Positions 1 to 10,565 of a DNA stretch of 64,000 nucleotides are shown here, in pieces. The stretch comes from Lunularia cruciata. Lineage: Eukaryota; Streptophyta; Marchantiopsida; Lunulariales; Lunulariaceae. The translations under genes and the position numbers were made by a program. Location of the stretch: positions 6,912,744 through 6,976,743 of the forward strand of contig OX419759.1 in the NCBI GenBank assembly GCA_948567375.1. Reading direction: 5' to 3'. Under the pieces are notes generated by a model. It had not been told where the DNA came from. It worked only from the letters and a program-made list of their open reading frames with translations, and searched no databases. Numbering within the stretch: the stretch's first letter is position 1; every line of letters begins with the position of its first letter.

Positions 1-544
1 CCAAGTAATTTCTAGAAGAACAACACTGAAACTGTCCACGTCCCTTTTGTCTGTCAAACCTTTGGGTAAGAACATACCTAGAATTATGGGCAGAGAGGGT
101 CAGAATCTAACATAGTTCTTTATAATGTTCCAAATCTACCCACTGTTTGTTTATAAAGTTTGCGTGCAGTTCAAGCAAATAAAAACTTCAGACACGATTC
201 TCCACACGACGAGCTTCCGAAGGAATTTCAGTTCTTACTCTAGATCGAAGTAACCAAAAGTGCATTCCACATGTGTGTAAGTATCACTAGTACTATTGAT
301 CCGCTCATGTGGCCAAGCCTTAGAAAGCGAGAATCAGCAACTTGTTCCACGGGTTGTCCATAAATATGTTATAAATCTCGATGGATGATAAGGGGATTGC
401 AATCCTTGTGAAGATATTCGAGCTCTGAAATTCACTGCTAACCTTCCAGTCACCAAGTTTCTATTTGCCCAAATGGTCTTAACTTTAGCGTTCATTATTG
501 GCATCGGAGTCAGGAACAAACTGTAAACCTTTCTTAAATAACGA
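1..544. other. intergenic, no recognised gene
   Basis: No coding homology, RNA gene or repeat was recognised before the LINE tail that starts near 545. Open frames here are short and unconvincing. Confidence 0.5.
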
Positions 545-1110
545 GAACACGGAGACCCCATAGAAAACACTAGAGGATGGGAAGACCCATCAAGTTGTAC
601 AAGGGTTAGAAAAAAAAAATGTAAAATGGTGCTAAGCACAATAAAGTATATATGAAAAATCTATCCTATTGTATCTAAGATATCTGAGCTATGCAAATCA
701 TACAATCCATAAATTATCATCTGAGGTGATTACCCTCTTATAAATTGCATCCACGGGTATTCTCTATAAAATAATATACATATATTATCTAAAATATAAT
801 ATAAAATATAAAAATTAAAATATAAAAATTAAAATTCTTGGTGCTTAATATGATAATTCTCTTATTCTCCTTTATCTTTGCATCAAATATCATATCCATA
901 ATTTCATATAACTCTAAGGCTAAAAGAATAAAAAAATAACCTCACAAAATACCATTTTACTTGGAAATCTTATGACCTAATGTTATACTCACTTCCCATC
1001 CAAGATTCAAGGGAATGATTAATCACTCTTTCCGATACTATGCCCCGTACACCCCCACCACAATATCAACTATTATGATCCGATCATCCCAAATCAAATA
1101 TAAATATGCA
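545..1110 (-). mobile_element. 5'-truncated LINE 3' end, copy 1 (diverged)
   Basis: The left edge carries the family terminus, with the core GGATGGGAAGACCCATCAAG at about 577-596. Reading the - strand, 860-960 translates, despite decay, to a degenerate version of the C-terminal motif FVPLALDLYGAMD seen in the better copy at 39.7-40.3 kb (here ILLALELYEIMD). Further right, 1010-1100 matches the same family's VDVVV region. Stops and frameshifts make it non-functional. This is the oldest-looking of seven copies in the window. Confidence 0.65.
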
Positions 1111-2340
1111 CTGACACAATGGTATATGTAAATCATACGTACGGTCCCTCTAAACCAAACCAAGTATTTCAAGTATTTTGTAAATTGTGTGCAATTTTAC
1201 ACTTTGCTAAACTCTATAGATTCGTCCCGTTTGGCAACAAACAACCTGGTCCGTATGATACGCAGTTCCAGGAGTGCTCCCTTACCTCAGGTAGTTCACT
1301 TATACTTACATGAGGTAGCAACTGATGCGAACTCGAATCTCCAGTCTCCATGACATTAAAGCATAATGATTAGCCAGATAGATACTACGAACTGTACGGG
1401 TGTGTGAGGATGTCAGTCGTCAGATTCCAACATCGATAAACCGCGGATATTAGGTTGCTGCTTCTGTTCTAGAAATCAACAACTTAACCTGTTCAACAAA
1501 AACTCCGTGAAGTATCTTTAGACGTGGACAGATAAGCTTACGTGCGAAAAAAGTTCTAGTGTATCTTGACTTCTCCGCTGTCAATTTGGATTCCAAATTG
1601 ACACGGTCGCCATTTTCAAATTTGGATTCCAAATGGACATTTAATACTAGATTTGTCAGTATTCAATTGTGAGGACCAAAGAAAGAAATACAGTACCTGG
1701 AGTACGCCCAAACTTATCCAACTCGTCTTCAGGTCGTCCCAATACTGCTGACTTGAAATTCGGGTGCTCCACGTGTATGATAAAGTCACTTTATGATGAT
1801 CCGTAAAGTTTCCCTTTTTCGTTATTCTCGAAAGTTGAATTACTGGTCGATCTCTAAATCTACACTTTTCGAGATGTGTACAGAGAAATTTTCGACATGC
1901 ACACATGGCTTCCTTTCTTTGGATCTTTTCCATACAAGCTTCAATATGACGGTGAAATTCTACTTGTATTCCTCGAGGTTCACACCTTGGAAGAGAATTC
2001 GTCTATGGGATTTACTTTACTCTGCTACATGTTGTCGAATATGAGACTTTTGTATGTTAGAAGACCAAACGGCCTCTGCCCATGCCCGTAAACGAGTATA
2101 TTCGATTACGGGCTTGGACCTGAGACTTTCGTTCCACCCTACTTCTTGCCCATCCTGTGCTCTCCTGGGGATTTGGCTAACGGTTCATCGATCGCGACTC
2201 GACCTTGTGTGTGGGAGGCGGAATGACATCTTGACGTTATCTGCTCTAATCGTCAATGTATGCGCATGCTCTAATCTGCACAACATCTGTCTGTGAGTAA
2301 CTTTCCATCTGTAACTTTTCAGTTGCGAATTTGAAACAGA
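1111..2340. other. intergenic, no recognised gene
   Basis: No gene recognised. A short palindrome (CAATTTGG, 3-nt centre, CCAAATTG) at 1582-1600 is nearly repeated at 1617-1636, about 35 bp away. Confidence 0.45.
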
Positions 2341-2372
2341 TAGATACAACTTGCAATTGCAAGTCGTATCTA
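2341..2372. repeat. imperfect 32-bp palindrome
   Basis: Two 16-bp arms meet without a spacer at TTGCAATTGCAA; only one arm position is mismatched. It abuts the left edge of the tandem duplication that follows. No function is inferred. Confidence 0.6.
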
Positions 2373-2642
2373 TCCAGATCTCCAAATATTCGCGGAGCAC
2401 GATGCGTGTCTTCTCTTCTTTCACAATTTAAACTTGGATGCAAAGCTCAACGTCGTCACTTAACATTTCCTTGTGTTGGTTGATTTGCTGTGAACTGCGA
2501 GTTTGCGAGTCGTATCTTTCCAGATCTTCAAATATTCGCGGAGCAAGATGTATCTCTCCTCTTCCCTCACAATTTAAGCTGAGATGAAAACCTCAACGTC
2601 TTCATTTCCTTGTTTGGTTGATTTGCTAGAACTGCGAGTGAG
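2358..2642. repeat. two-copy tandem repeat, about 140 bp each
   Basis: Copy 1 (about 2358-2503) and copy 2 (about 2504-2642) share the landmarks CAGATCT, AAATATTCGCGGAGCA, CACAATTTAA, CTCAACGTC and TTGATTTGCT, in the same order. Copy 2 lacks a few bases. No coding potential was recognised. Confidence 0.75.
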
Positions 2643-4062
2643 CAAAGCACGGACGTCCACACAGGAGTGACCGGTCTGGTGGAGAAAGTTAGACAAGAAT
2701 CAAGGAAAGGAGTAACTGTAACACGGGAGATACACACCTTGAGCTAACATTGGGTTCTCGATTTCAGTCGAAGCAGAACATCTCAAAGAGGAGGTAGGCT
2801 CATGATCCTGTGCTGGGTTATACTAACTGCGATATGCAGAGCTGATCTTGACCCCTGCGTGTTTGCTTGACTGGATGTGGAGATCTAGAAGTTGTGAAGT
2901 TAATCACAATTGTTTGCAGTTGTGATAGCTCTGAGGTGGAGGGGCATCAAATATACGAAAGGATATTTCAACTCAATGGCTTTTTCATACCTTAGCCAAG
3001 GTATTTTAAAAGATCAACTTCTGTACTACTGGTTCCTGCAGTTTTCCTGCAGACTTGTAGAATAGAAATAGGCTGTAAAGGTGCTAAAGTACAAGTAGTC
3101 TCTTCTCCGCCCTTTTTTCCCTAAAATTTAGTTTATTTTTTAACGTGCTTAATTTATCTAAAACTTATTGTTATTTAACGTGCAAGAAAATCAAATAGTG
3201 TTCTCAATCCTGCTATCCTGCTTTGAATCTATCGTTTCAAACTGAAGCTAAATTATCTTTCATCAATAATTATAAAAAAAATTTCCAGATCACAAGTATC
3301 AAGTGGAAATTTTTTAATATTTTAATTATTCGATATTTCACTCGAAATAGATAAATAAATAATTGTAAATTTCTTTTGAAAATTTACATTATCAAAATTT
3401 CTTATATATATAATCATTACGCCCCTTTCTCGCCAAATATGCAAAAAGTAAATATATTTATTTACTTAATTATTTATTTTAACTGGCAAATTTCAAGTAA
3501 ATTTAATTCGTACATTGACTGCATCATAACTCCGCATGTTGTTAGGTGTAGCCAGTTTTCCAGTACGAGCTCATCGATTATGCATTTATCAAATTTTCTT
3601 CAGCATTATGCAGCGAACTCCTGTTACTCTAGTACCCGGTTACACCTGAAACAGGCAGCCCCAAGTAGGATCTTAACTGGGGTCAGAACAACCTTTGTCA
3701 GTGGATTCTATCTCCAAGTTAACCGTGAACGCACATTTTATGTCCATTGATCTAGGTCTCAAACCATCACTAGTATGATTTTGTAGTTTCCATACGTAGG
3801 CCTGTGTCTTAAATTGGTTGAGAAATTGAATTGGCCCGTGTTCAAAAGAATTACAGGTCTAGAGTTTATAAATCCTCAATGAAGGAGGCGACTTCCCCGA
3901 TTCGTTCCATCATATTATGCAGATCTTTGATGTGGAGAGCCATGAGAAAAGGAATTTAAGAAGCAGTATTTGAGCATGTATTATGACATAGGTACGAGCC
4001 ACAGAGTCTATGGATATAGCATCCCTGAATAAAGCCAGAAATTACCACCACGAAGCACCGAC
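2643..4062. other. upstream flank of the HNL gene
   Basis: No gene recognised. The stretch 3120-3500 is AT-rich. The promoter and 5' UTR of the hydrolase-NBS-LRR gene should lie toward the right end, but no TATA box can be singled out. Confidence 0.4.
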
Positions 4063-7000
4063 ATGGTGAAGAAGAAGAAGAAAAGAAGAATTAGTTGTCC
4101 CAGAGATTTGTCATTAATGAAGACCTTACCATGCCCACATCCTTGCGATTGTAACGTTTAGTATCTAAAGCTTTTTTGTTTGAAATTTGAAAAACACAGG
4201 CCTGGAGAGGTTGGCATCAAGTAGTTCAGCTATTGGGTCTCAACTGGAGAACCAAGTCATCCGCAAGGTACTGCTCGTACTTCAGCATATGATTTTTGCA
4301 AATAACTCATACGATTGTTCAATCTGTGTTGGTGAGTTGTTCGTGTTCTATTATAATGAATAGTAAACTACTATCTGCTACAGGGTTTGCTTTGAATGCT
4401 ACGGTTTAATTTTGAGTAGATGACATGTTTGTTTCCATTTGATTAAAAATAAATACATGAAGAGATACGGAATCTAACCCGTAAAAATTTTGGAATATTG
4501 TTTCAGCTAAATGATGGAATTCTGTTACTACACGAACCGAAGCAACCCGATATTGACATTATTTTCTTCCACGGACTTCAGTTTGAGCAGAATGCATATG
4601 TTCATTTGACTACATGGACCTGTAAAAATGACCCCGTGAAGATCTGGCCAAAACAATGGCTTCCAGATGCTCGAGTTCTTCTGGCCTCGTATGATTCAAG
4701 CATAAGGGAAACCCCGGGAGAAGGGAGGATGGATTTATCCAATATCGCAGAAACATTGTTGACGGAGATTCTTCTGGCAATTGAAGATGTTTTAGATGGA
4801 GGAACTCGACGACCAATAGTATTGGTTGGTCATAGTTTTGGAGGCCTGGTCATGAAAGAATTATGTTTGCTTGCTGACCAGAATGTCAATGAATCTAGGC
4901 AAAGAGACCTAAGATGTAAATTCCTAAAAAATCTTGGTGGAATTTACTTTCTTGCAACTCCTCATCTTGGAATGGAGGATCTTGCCAAGATCAAAGAGCA
5001 CGTTCGGTGTAGAAGTCCGTTGTGGCCGTACATGGAGCATTTGAGCACACATGCCGCAAGACAACATGCCAAATTTGAGACGCTGTGCAAGCAAGAACAT
5101 TTTAGAAATTGGCAGATTTTTGCTGCTGGAGAAGCACGTGAGACAACAATTCCATCTGAATCTTCTGCTAAGGAAATGGTAATACATGCTACGTTGCTCC
5201 AGTTATGAAACTTTTCTAGTGTGTAAATCTCTTGTGGACCGCATACAACTTTCCAAGTGTCTCTTAGTTCCATCGGAATTGATTCTTACATCAGTATAAA
5301 TAACTTTGTATCTTGCTTATCGTAGGCCCCGGGAAAGTTTTGTGGTATCTTGGTACCAGAAGCTTCTGCACGAATCGGCACGAATTTCATTACTGTCCCC
5401 GGGGATGATCATTTCTCAATTTGTATGCCAGAAGCTGACAACTCTACAGTGTTCCAGCATCTACTACGGCTAATTCATCATGTCCAGGTGGAAATGAATG
5501 TGATCTTTCTTTGGTGATTTAGAGTCCTATTTGTGTCCAAACAAGTTTCTGCTTACGCTTTTTCCAATCACAGCCAAGATCATAACACGTTGCAAATGGA
5601 ATCTTTTACTATTGCAGGCACGTGATCCTACAAGATTAAGGCCGCCACTATTAGTTACGATGATACCTGCTGGAGTAGATCATGTTCTAAACACCATCTA
5701 TGCAAAGATTGAGGAAAAGAAGCGCTTCATTGGATTTTCGGGCATGGGAGGAGTAGGGAAGACGACACTAGCCAAGTTAGCATTCAACAAGATTAATCCC
5801 GAATTCCAATATGCCAGTTTCGTAGAGGAGGTCAAGGCGATAGGAGGAGGAAAGGATGCGCTGAAGAAAGAAGCATGGAATAACATGCTTCCTCGTCCTG
5901 AAGGTAAATACGTCAAGAGCAGGTGGGATGAAGTAAGGGGAAAGAGATTTCTTTTGGTCTTCGATGATATTGAGACATTCGAACAAATGGTGGCACTCGA
6001 GGAGATAGTTGAGAGCAATGCTGCGGAAAGGAGTTGCTTCATGGTGACAACTCGTAATGAAGAACTTCTCACGAACTTCTCAGCGATGAACGGTGGGGAC
6101 AGCACTTTTGTCCATCACATTGAACACCTAGGATTTGAGGACGCAAATAAGCTGTTTATAACTCATGCTTTTCCTTCCAACATGAATGAACCACCTATAC
6201 ATCTGAAAAAGGTCGTAAGAGATATTGTGGTTGGATGTGGCGGATTGCCTCTCACACTAGAGGTGCTAGGGAAATATCTGAAACGGACGCGAGACCGGAG
6301 CACGTGGGAAGAGGTCCTATCAGAGCTCAATGCGATAGATCAGAAGCCAGCCGGAGTTTTGGAGCGGGTATGGTATACACTGAAGCTGAGTTATGATGGT
6401 CTTGAGCCCCATTTACAAGAGATGTTCCTTGATTGCGCCACCATCTTTAGGTCGGAATTGGAGGGCGATTCAACTGGGCATGAAGTTTATGAGTTTTCTT
6501 ATGGGGAAGTCATGTCGGCATGGTCATCAGTGCACGGGAGCGGACGTGTGGGGTGGCAAACGTTGGTGGACAGATCCCTTGTATATGATAATGAGCAGAA
6601 TAAGAACCCCGAATTTCCATTTCAACCCCGGATGCATGAACATCTCAGAGCACTCGGTAGGAGGATCGCAAGAGAATCGGGGAGACTAATGCCAATGTCT
6701 GGACATGCTCACCAGGTATCTTTAGAAGTTCAATCCTCCTCTGGCTTGGTCTTGCAAAACATATTATTGTCAACGGTGGATGTCCTGTAGATATTTAAGT
6801 TATGTAGTCTAGACATGCTGCTCAGGGACTGAGTGAGATTAGATTAAACCATGCTGCTCTTTCCTAATACTGTTCACGTCCTTGACACCAGGGACTTGCA
6901 TCATTGGAGAAAGTAGTTGCCTATGTTATCGAACCGTCACGCGGCGCAATTGAGGACGAAAGAGGTTGTTGCGACCAGGATAGACCTTGCGATATGTGGA

Positions 7001-8091
7001 AGAAATGGAGACCAATGTCTGAACTCAAGGGATTACAGTATTTGGTTGTCCGACAAGAGGTTTCTGGATGCAATCGGTGTAAAAGAGAACATTTTCAATT
7101 ACCACCGAACCTTGTAATGCTCCATTTACACATGGCGGAGGATACAGTATTGAGACCTTCCACCTCTGATAAGTTGGTCGTCTTGCATGTTCGGGGTTCC
7201 TTGGCCAACTCGTTCGAAGAAGTAGATCCTAGACCAATGAGGACACATTTAAGGACTATTGGAACACAAAGGGAAGATGGTCGTGTAGGAGGCAGAGGTA
7301 AGAGAGAGCTGCAACGAGGGGAAGAACACCCGAATGCGAACAGAAGCCAAAACAGAAATCTCTTTGGTTGGTTTGTTCGTTCCGGCTCCTCTTTGCACCG
7401 ACCAAACACTAGGTTGCAGGTTTTGTCCAAGCTGACCTCTCTAGATTTGCGGGACTGTCCACAAGCCCAGGATCTGATAGATACAATAGATCAAATGCAG
7501 CAATTGCAGACGTTAGCGATCGAACGGTGCTCGAATTTGCAAGCTCTACCAGATACACTCGGGCAACTCCCACAATTGCGGATGTTGAAGATCCACCAGT
7601 GCCCGAACGTACAGGCCCTACTGGATACATTCAGGCAACTCCAGCAATTGCAGACGTTAGGGGTCAAGTGGTGCCCGAATCAGCAATTGCAGACATCAAG
7701 GGTTGAGTGGTGCCCGACTTTGCAGGCTTTACCAGATACCCTTAGGCAACTCCAGCAATTGCGGACATTAGGAGTCAAATGGTGCTCGAACCAGCACTTG
7801 CAGACGTCAAGGGTCAAGTGGTGCCCGAACCAGCAGGCTCTACCAGATACACTTGGGCATCTCCATCAATTGCCAACGTTAGGGGTCAAATGGCGCCCGA
7901 ACCAGCAATTGCAAACGTCAAGGGTCAAGTGGTGCCCAGACCTGCAGGCTCGACCGGATGCACTCGGGCAACTCCAGCAATTGCATACATTAGGTGTCCC
8001 GTGGTGCCCAAACCTGCAGACTCTACCAGATACACTTGGGCAATTTCAGCGATTGCAGACGATAAAGATCTGGATGTGCCCAAATCTGTAG
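4063..8091 (+). CDS. alpha/beta-hydrolase-NBS-LRR (HNL) immune receptor, six predicted exons
   Basis: Predicted exons are 4063-4150 (tentative), 4200-4267, 4507-5178, 5326-5487, 5618-6715 and 6892-8091; all use GT-AG introns, phases agree, and the product is about 1095 residues. Residues about 60-330 form a SERAC1/DUF676-like hydrolase: FFHG, WPKQWLP, nucleophile elbow GHSFGG (Ser162), FLATPH, and His305 in GDDHFSI; the acidic triad member is not assigned. Residues 365-690 are an NB-ARC: P-loop GMGGVGKTT (372-380), kinase-2 FLLVFDDIE, RNBS-B FMVTTR, GCGGLPL (536-542), FLDCATIF, and MHEHLRALGR in place of MHD. The last exon encodes a basic linker, then LRRs of the type LQTL.I..CPNLQALPDTLG. 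It is a presumed intracellular NLR-type immune receptor; the hydrolase replaces a TIR or coiled-coil domain. Intron 1 is only 49 bp, so the start is uncertain. The stop at 8089 cuts into an LRR, so this may be a truncated allele or pseudogene. Confidence 0.85.
7648..7980 (+). repeat. three exact-length 111-bp tandem units inside the LRR region
   Basis: Units start at 7648, 7759 and 7870, each 111 bp (37 codons), in frame with the HNL gene. Each unit is a 13-residue stub (such as LQTLGVKWCPNQQ) followed by a full 24-residue LRR (LQTSRV.WCP...ALPDTL..L.Q). The normal 24-residue register resumes at 7981. The pattern indicates unequal exchange that fixed a 24+13 super-unit. Confidence 0.9.
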
Positions 8092-8262
8092 GCATTAAAG
8101 ACTTGGCCGCTCTATCTGATACACTCAGGCAACTCCGACAATTGCAGAAGTTAGAGGTCGTGTCGGGTGATTTGCAAACTCTTACCAGATACATTCACTT
8201 AGGCAACTCGTGTAGACTCTAGAGATCTATTGGTGCCCAAAGCTGCATGCTCTACCGGATAC
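8092..8262 (+). pseudogene. decayed continuation of the HNL LRR array
   Basis: After the TAG at 8089-8091, LRR-like text continues in another frame: DLAALSDTLRQLRQLQKLEV at about 8099-8158, then further degraded repeats with TGGTGCCCAAAGCTGCA near 8230. An intact ancestor would need both a sense codon in place of TAG and a frame correction. The array therefore once ran further. Confidence 0.7.
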
Positions 8263-8573
8263 TTCCTTGCTAACAGGTTGGTTGTCAAGGGCATACAGAA
8301 ACATATTCCGACTTGAAGTTTGAAGTGGTGAAGCTATTTGTTCTTTGCATTCATAAAGATTAGAAACAACGAAGAAAGACATGGTATTATCCCTCGAAGG
8401 GAAAAGAAAAGGAGGGAAGCACAAACAAGTGCAAAAGGAGATAGAGGGCGGGTCCAATGGTCCAAAACGACAGAAATGAAATAAAAAAAGGAGGAAAATA
8501 GACCGACGCGACACAAGAGGGAAAGTGCAATTTAACAATTTACGCCGAGGACATAAAGAAGAAAGTAATTTAC
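8263..8573. other. HNL 3' flank, nothing recognised
   Basis: A purine-rich stretch (8370-8540) between the LRR remnant and the tandem repeat. No gene or convincing polyadenylation signal was picked out. Confidence 0.4.
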
Positions 8574-8893
8574 AGTTATGATATACTAGGGGTTTTAGAA
8601 ATAGATTTGACAAATTTTTACTGGGTAAATAACAGACATCCGTAACTTTTTATAGTTATGATATACTAGGGGTTTTTAGAAATAGATTTGAATGATGTTA
8701 ATTGGATAGATAACAAACATTAGTAACTTTTTTTAGTTACGATATACTAGGGGTTTTAGAAATGGATTTGACTGATGTTTACTGGTAAACAACAAACATT
8801 CGTAATTCTTTTAGTTATGATATACTAGGGGTTTTTAGAAATAGATTTGATTGATGTTTACTGGGTAAATAAGAAATATTTGTAACTTTTTCT
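8574..8893. repeat. four-copy tandem repeat, about 80 bp
   Basis: Units begin with AGTTATGATATACTAGGGG (unit 3 has AGTTACG) at 8574, 8654, 8735 and 8813, so the period is 78-81 bp. Each unit contains TTAGAAAT.GATTTGA and ends in a T-run. The units differ by point changes and 1-3 base indels. Non-coding. Confidence 0.85.
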
Positions 8894-9402
8894 AGTGAAC
8901 TCGGTAGCGAGCCGTGATTGCAATAAACGAACGCGTTGTAAAATCAATTACAGCGTTATTCCATCCAAATCGTATTCATTTATAAAAATCAAGCATTAGG
9001 TTATTGAGGTTTAGGAATGCCTAATTTAGATAAATTATTGTCCAAAGTGGGGATGTGGTTTCTTGAGAAGATGGTTACGTGGTTGGTGAGTTGGTTTTGG
9101 AATGGGATTTTTGAAATTTTTGGGGATCTAAAATGCTAGCTCTCAACATTTCAAATTCTCAATTCAAATTCACCATCCCAAGCCTATGTCAGTCAAGTAA
9201 ACGATGGTTTAATAGTTTGGCATTGGTATGGTGGTTCATTTCCATAGATTAGTGTGGCAAAGGATAGTGAGAGTTATGGAAAATGATACGCATTGCCTTG
9301 CGATAACCAAGAAATTGATTGGGGGTCAAGGAATTTTGCTCTAGATGTGCAACGATAATTTAGTAATGAGAGTTAACTTTTTGTAGTGCGGAAGGCTCAC
9401 TT
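8894..9402. other. intergenic, nothing recognised
   Basis: AT-rich sequence without a recognised feature, leading to the transposon ORF1-like gene. It might include the left end of that element, but no terminal repeat could be matched. Confidence 0.4.
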
Positions 9403-10565
9403 TTGGATGCAAATCCAAAACCTATACACTCACCTTTGGATTTGCAACTTGAAGAACCATTAGGGAAATTTGGAGAACTGTTGAGGATGGCTTCTACCGT
9501 GCCAAGCAAAACCAAAGAGGATGAACGGTTTTGCATGGCAACGCACCATTATGATCAAATCCTAGATTATTTAGAGGACCCCGAGCATTCTACATAGATT
9601 CATGTTGGGAATTGCAACAAGCCCATTCATAAATTGATGGATTTTAGTTTCATGGAAACATTTTTAATCCGGGAGGTGCAAGGATTTCCTACGCCTATGA
9701 TAGGTGACAAGCTTTACAAGAAATGGTTGAGTTACATGAAACAGTACAAAGAAACTTACGAACTTAAAAACAACGCTACAAGAGAAGGTCTCACTGGGAA
9801 GGAATATGGCAAGGCGTGGAGAACTACCAAAGATAAATTGAATGGAACGTGCCCGCATTTTGCTAGAATGGAAGCCATGTTCAGGAACCAAGCAAACATT
9901 AGTCCACCTGCTATGGTAAGTTTGGGAGATTTAAATCCCAATTTGAGCGAGGTTGGGATTGGAGGAGGTCCATGCATGTGCAGAAGAGGAGGGTTCTCAA
10001 TTCCCATCTCCTCCAGAGCTGGTGCTCCCGGACTTGTACTCCCAATTTGTCCCAAACACCCAAGGGGCAGAAAGTATACCTAGTGTTTACATGGATAATG
10101 GAATCCAATCACCGGAGGATGAGTTACTATATGTTGTACCAATAGAGGACTCACCTTTAGTGACACCACCTCCTTTAATTTCTACAAGGGATGGGTCTGA
10201 ATGCACTTTCCTCGACCAAAAAGGAGAATGTGACCCAAAGAAGAGAAAAGGTGGAATATCAACAAGTAAGGTATCTCAGATGTCACCTACTCTATCATTA
10301 TCATATAGCCAAAATTACCATGTTGAAGGTAAATATTATAGAATCCAAGGAGAGGTTCAGACTAGCTGAAGTAGGAGCCACCAACATGAGGAAAAGAGAG
10401 AAAAAAATGAAAAAAATAGAAGCAAAGCGTGTTAGATTAGAGACAAAGAAGATGAAAATTAAAATTGAGAAGAAATTGAGTATAGATAAAAGGAAAGCTA
10501 GTGCATACAACATAGATTCAAGGAGAAGAATATACAGTCAAAGTGCACTCATGAAATCAAAATGA
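9403..10565 (+). pseudogene. PIF/Harbinger ORF1-like (Myb/SANT-like) protein, broken
   Basis: The first part reads in one frame from 9403 to 10083 except for a TAG at 9595-9597. It contains KKWLSYMKQYKETYEL, GLTGKEYGKAW and DKLNGTCPHFARMEAMF, the pattern of the Myb/SANT-like ORF1 protein of plant PIF/Harbinger transposons. Its normal role is to bind DNA and help the transposase into the nucleus. Coding character then moves to a second frame (about 9953-10369, a Pro/acidic linker) and a third (about 10330-10565, a Lys/Glu coiled coil such as MRKREKKMKKIEAKRVRLET). One stop and two frameshifts rule out an intact product. The matching transposase may be the - strand remnant at 15.9-16.8 kb. Confidence 0.6.

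Noticed and set aside
1321-1360. Possible tRNA T-loop (CTCGAATCTCC)
   Set aside because: No acceptor stem, D-arm or anticodon arm could be folded around it.
4498-5208. Hydrolase as a separate 236-residue gene
   Set aside because: The frame runs across a splice acceptor at 4506 and donor at 5178; the next exon supplies the catalytic His in phase and continues in phase into the NB-ARC, so a fused gene is more likely.
6393-6689. 98-residue + frame inside the NB-ARC exon
   Set aside because: It is an out-of-frame shadow of the HNL coding sequence.
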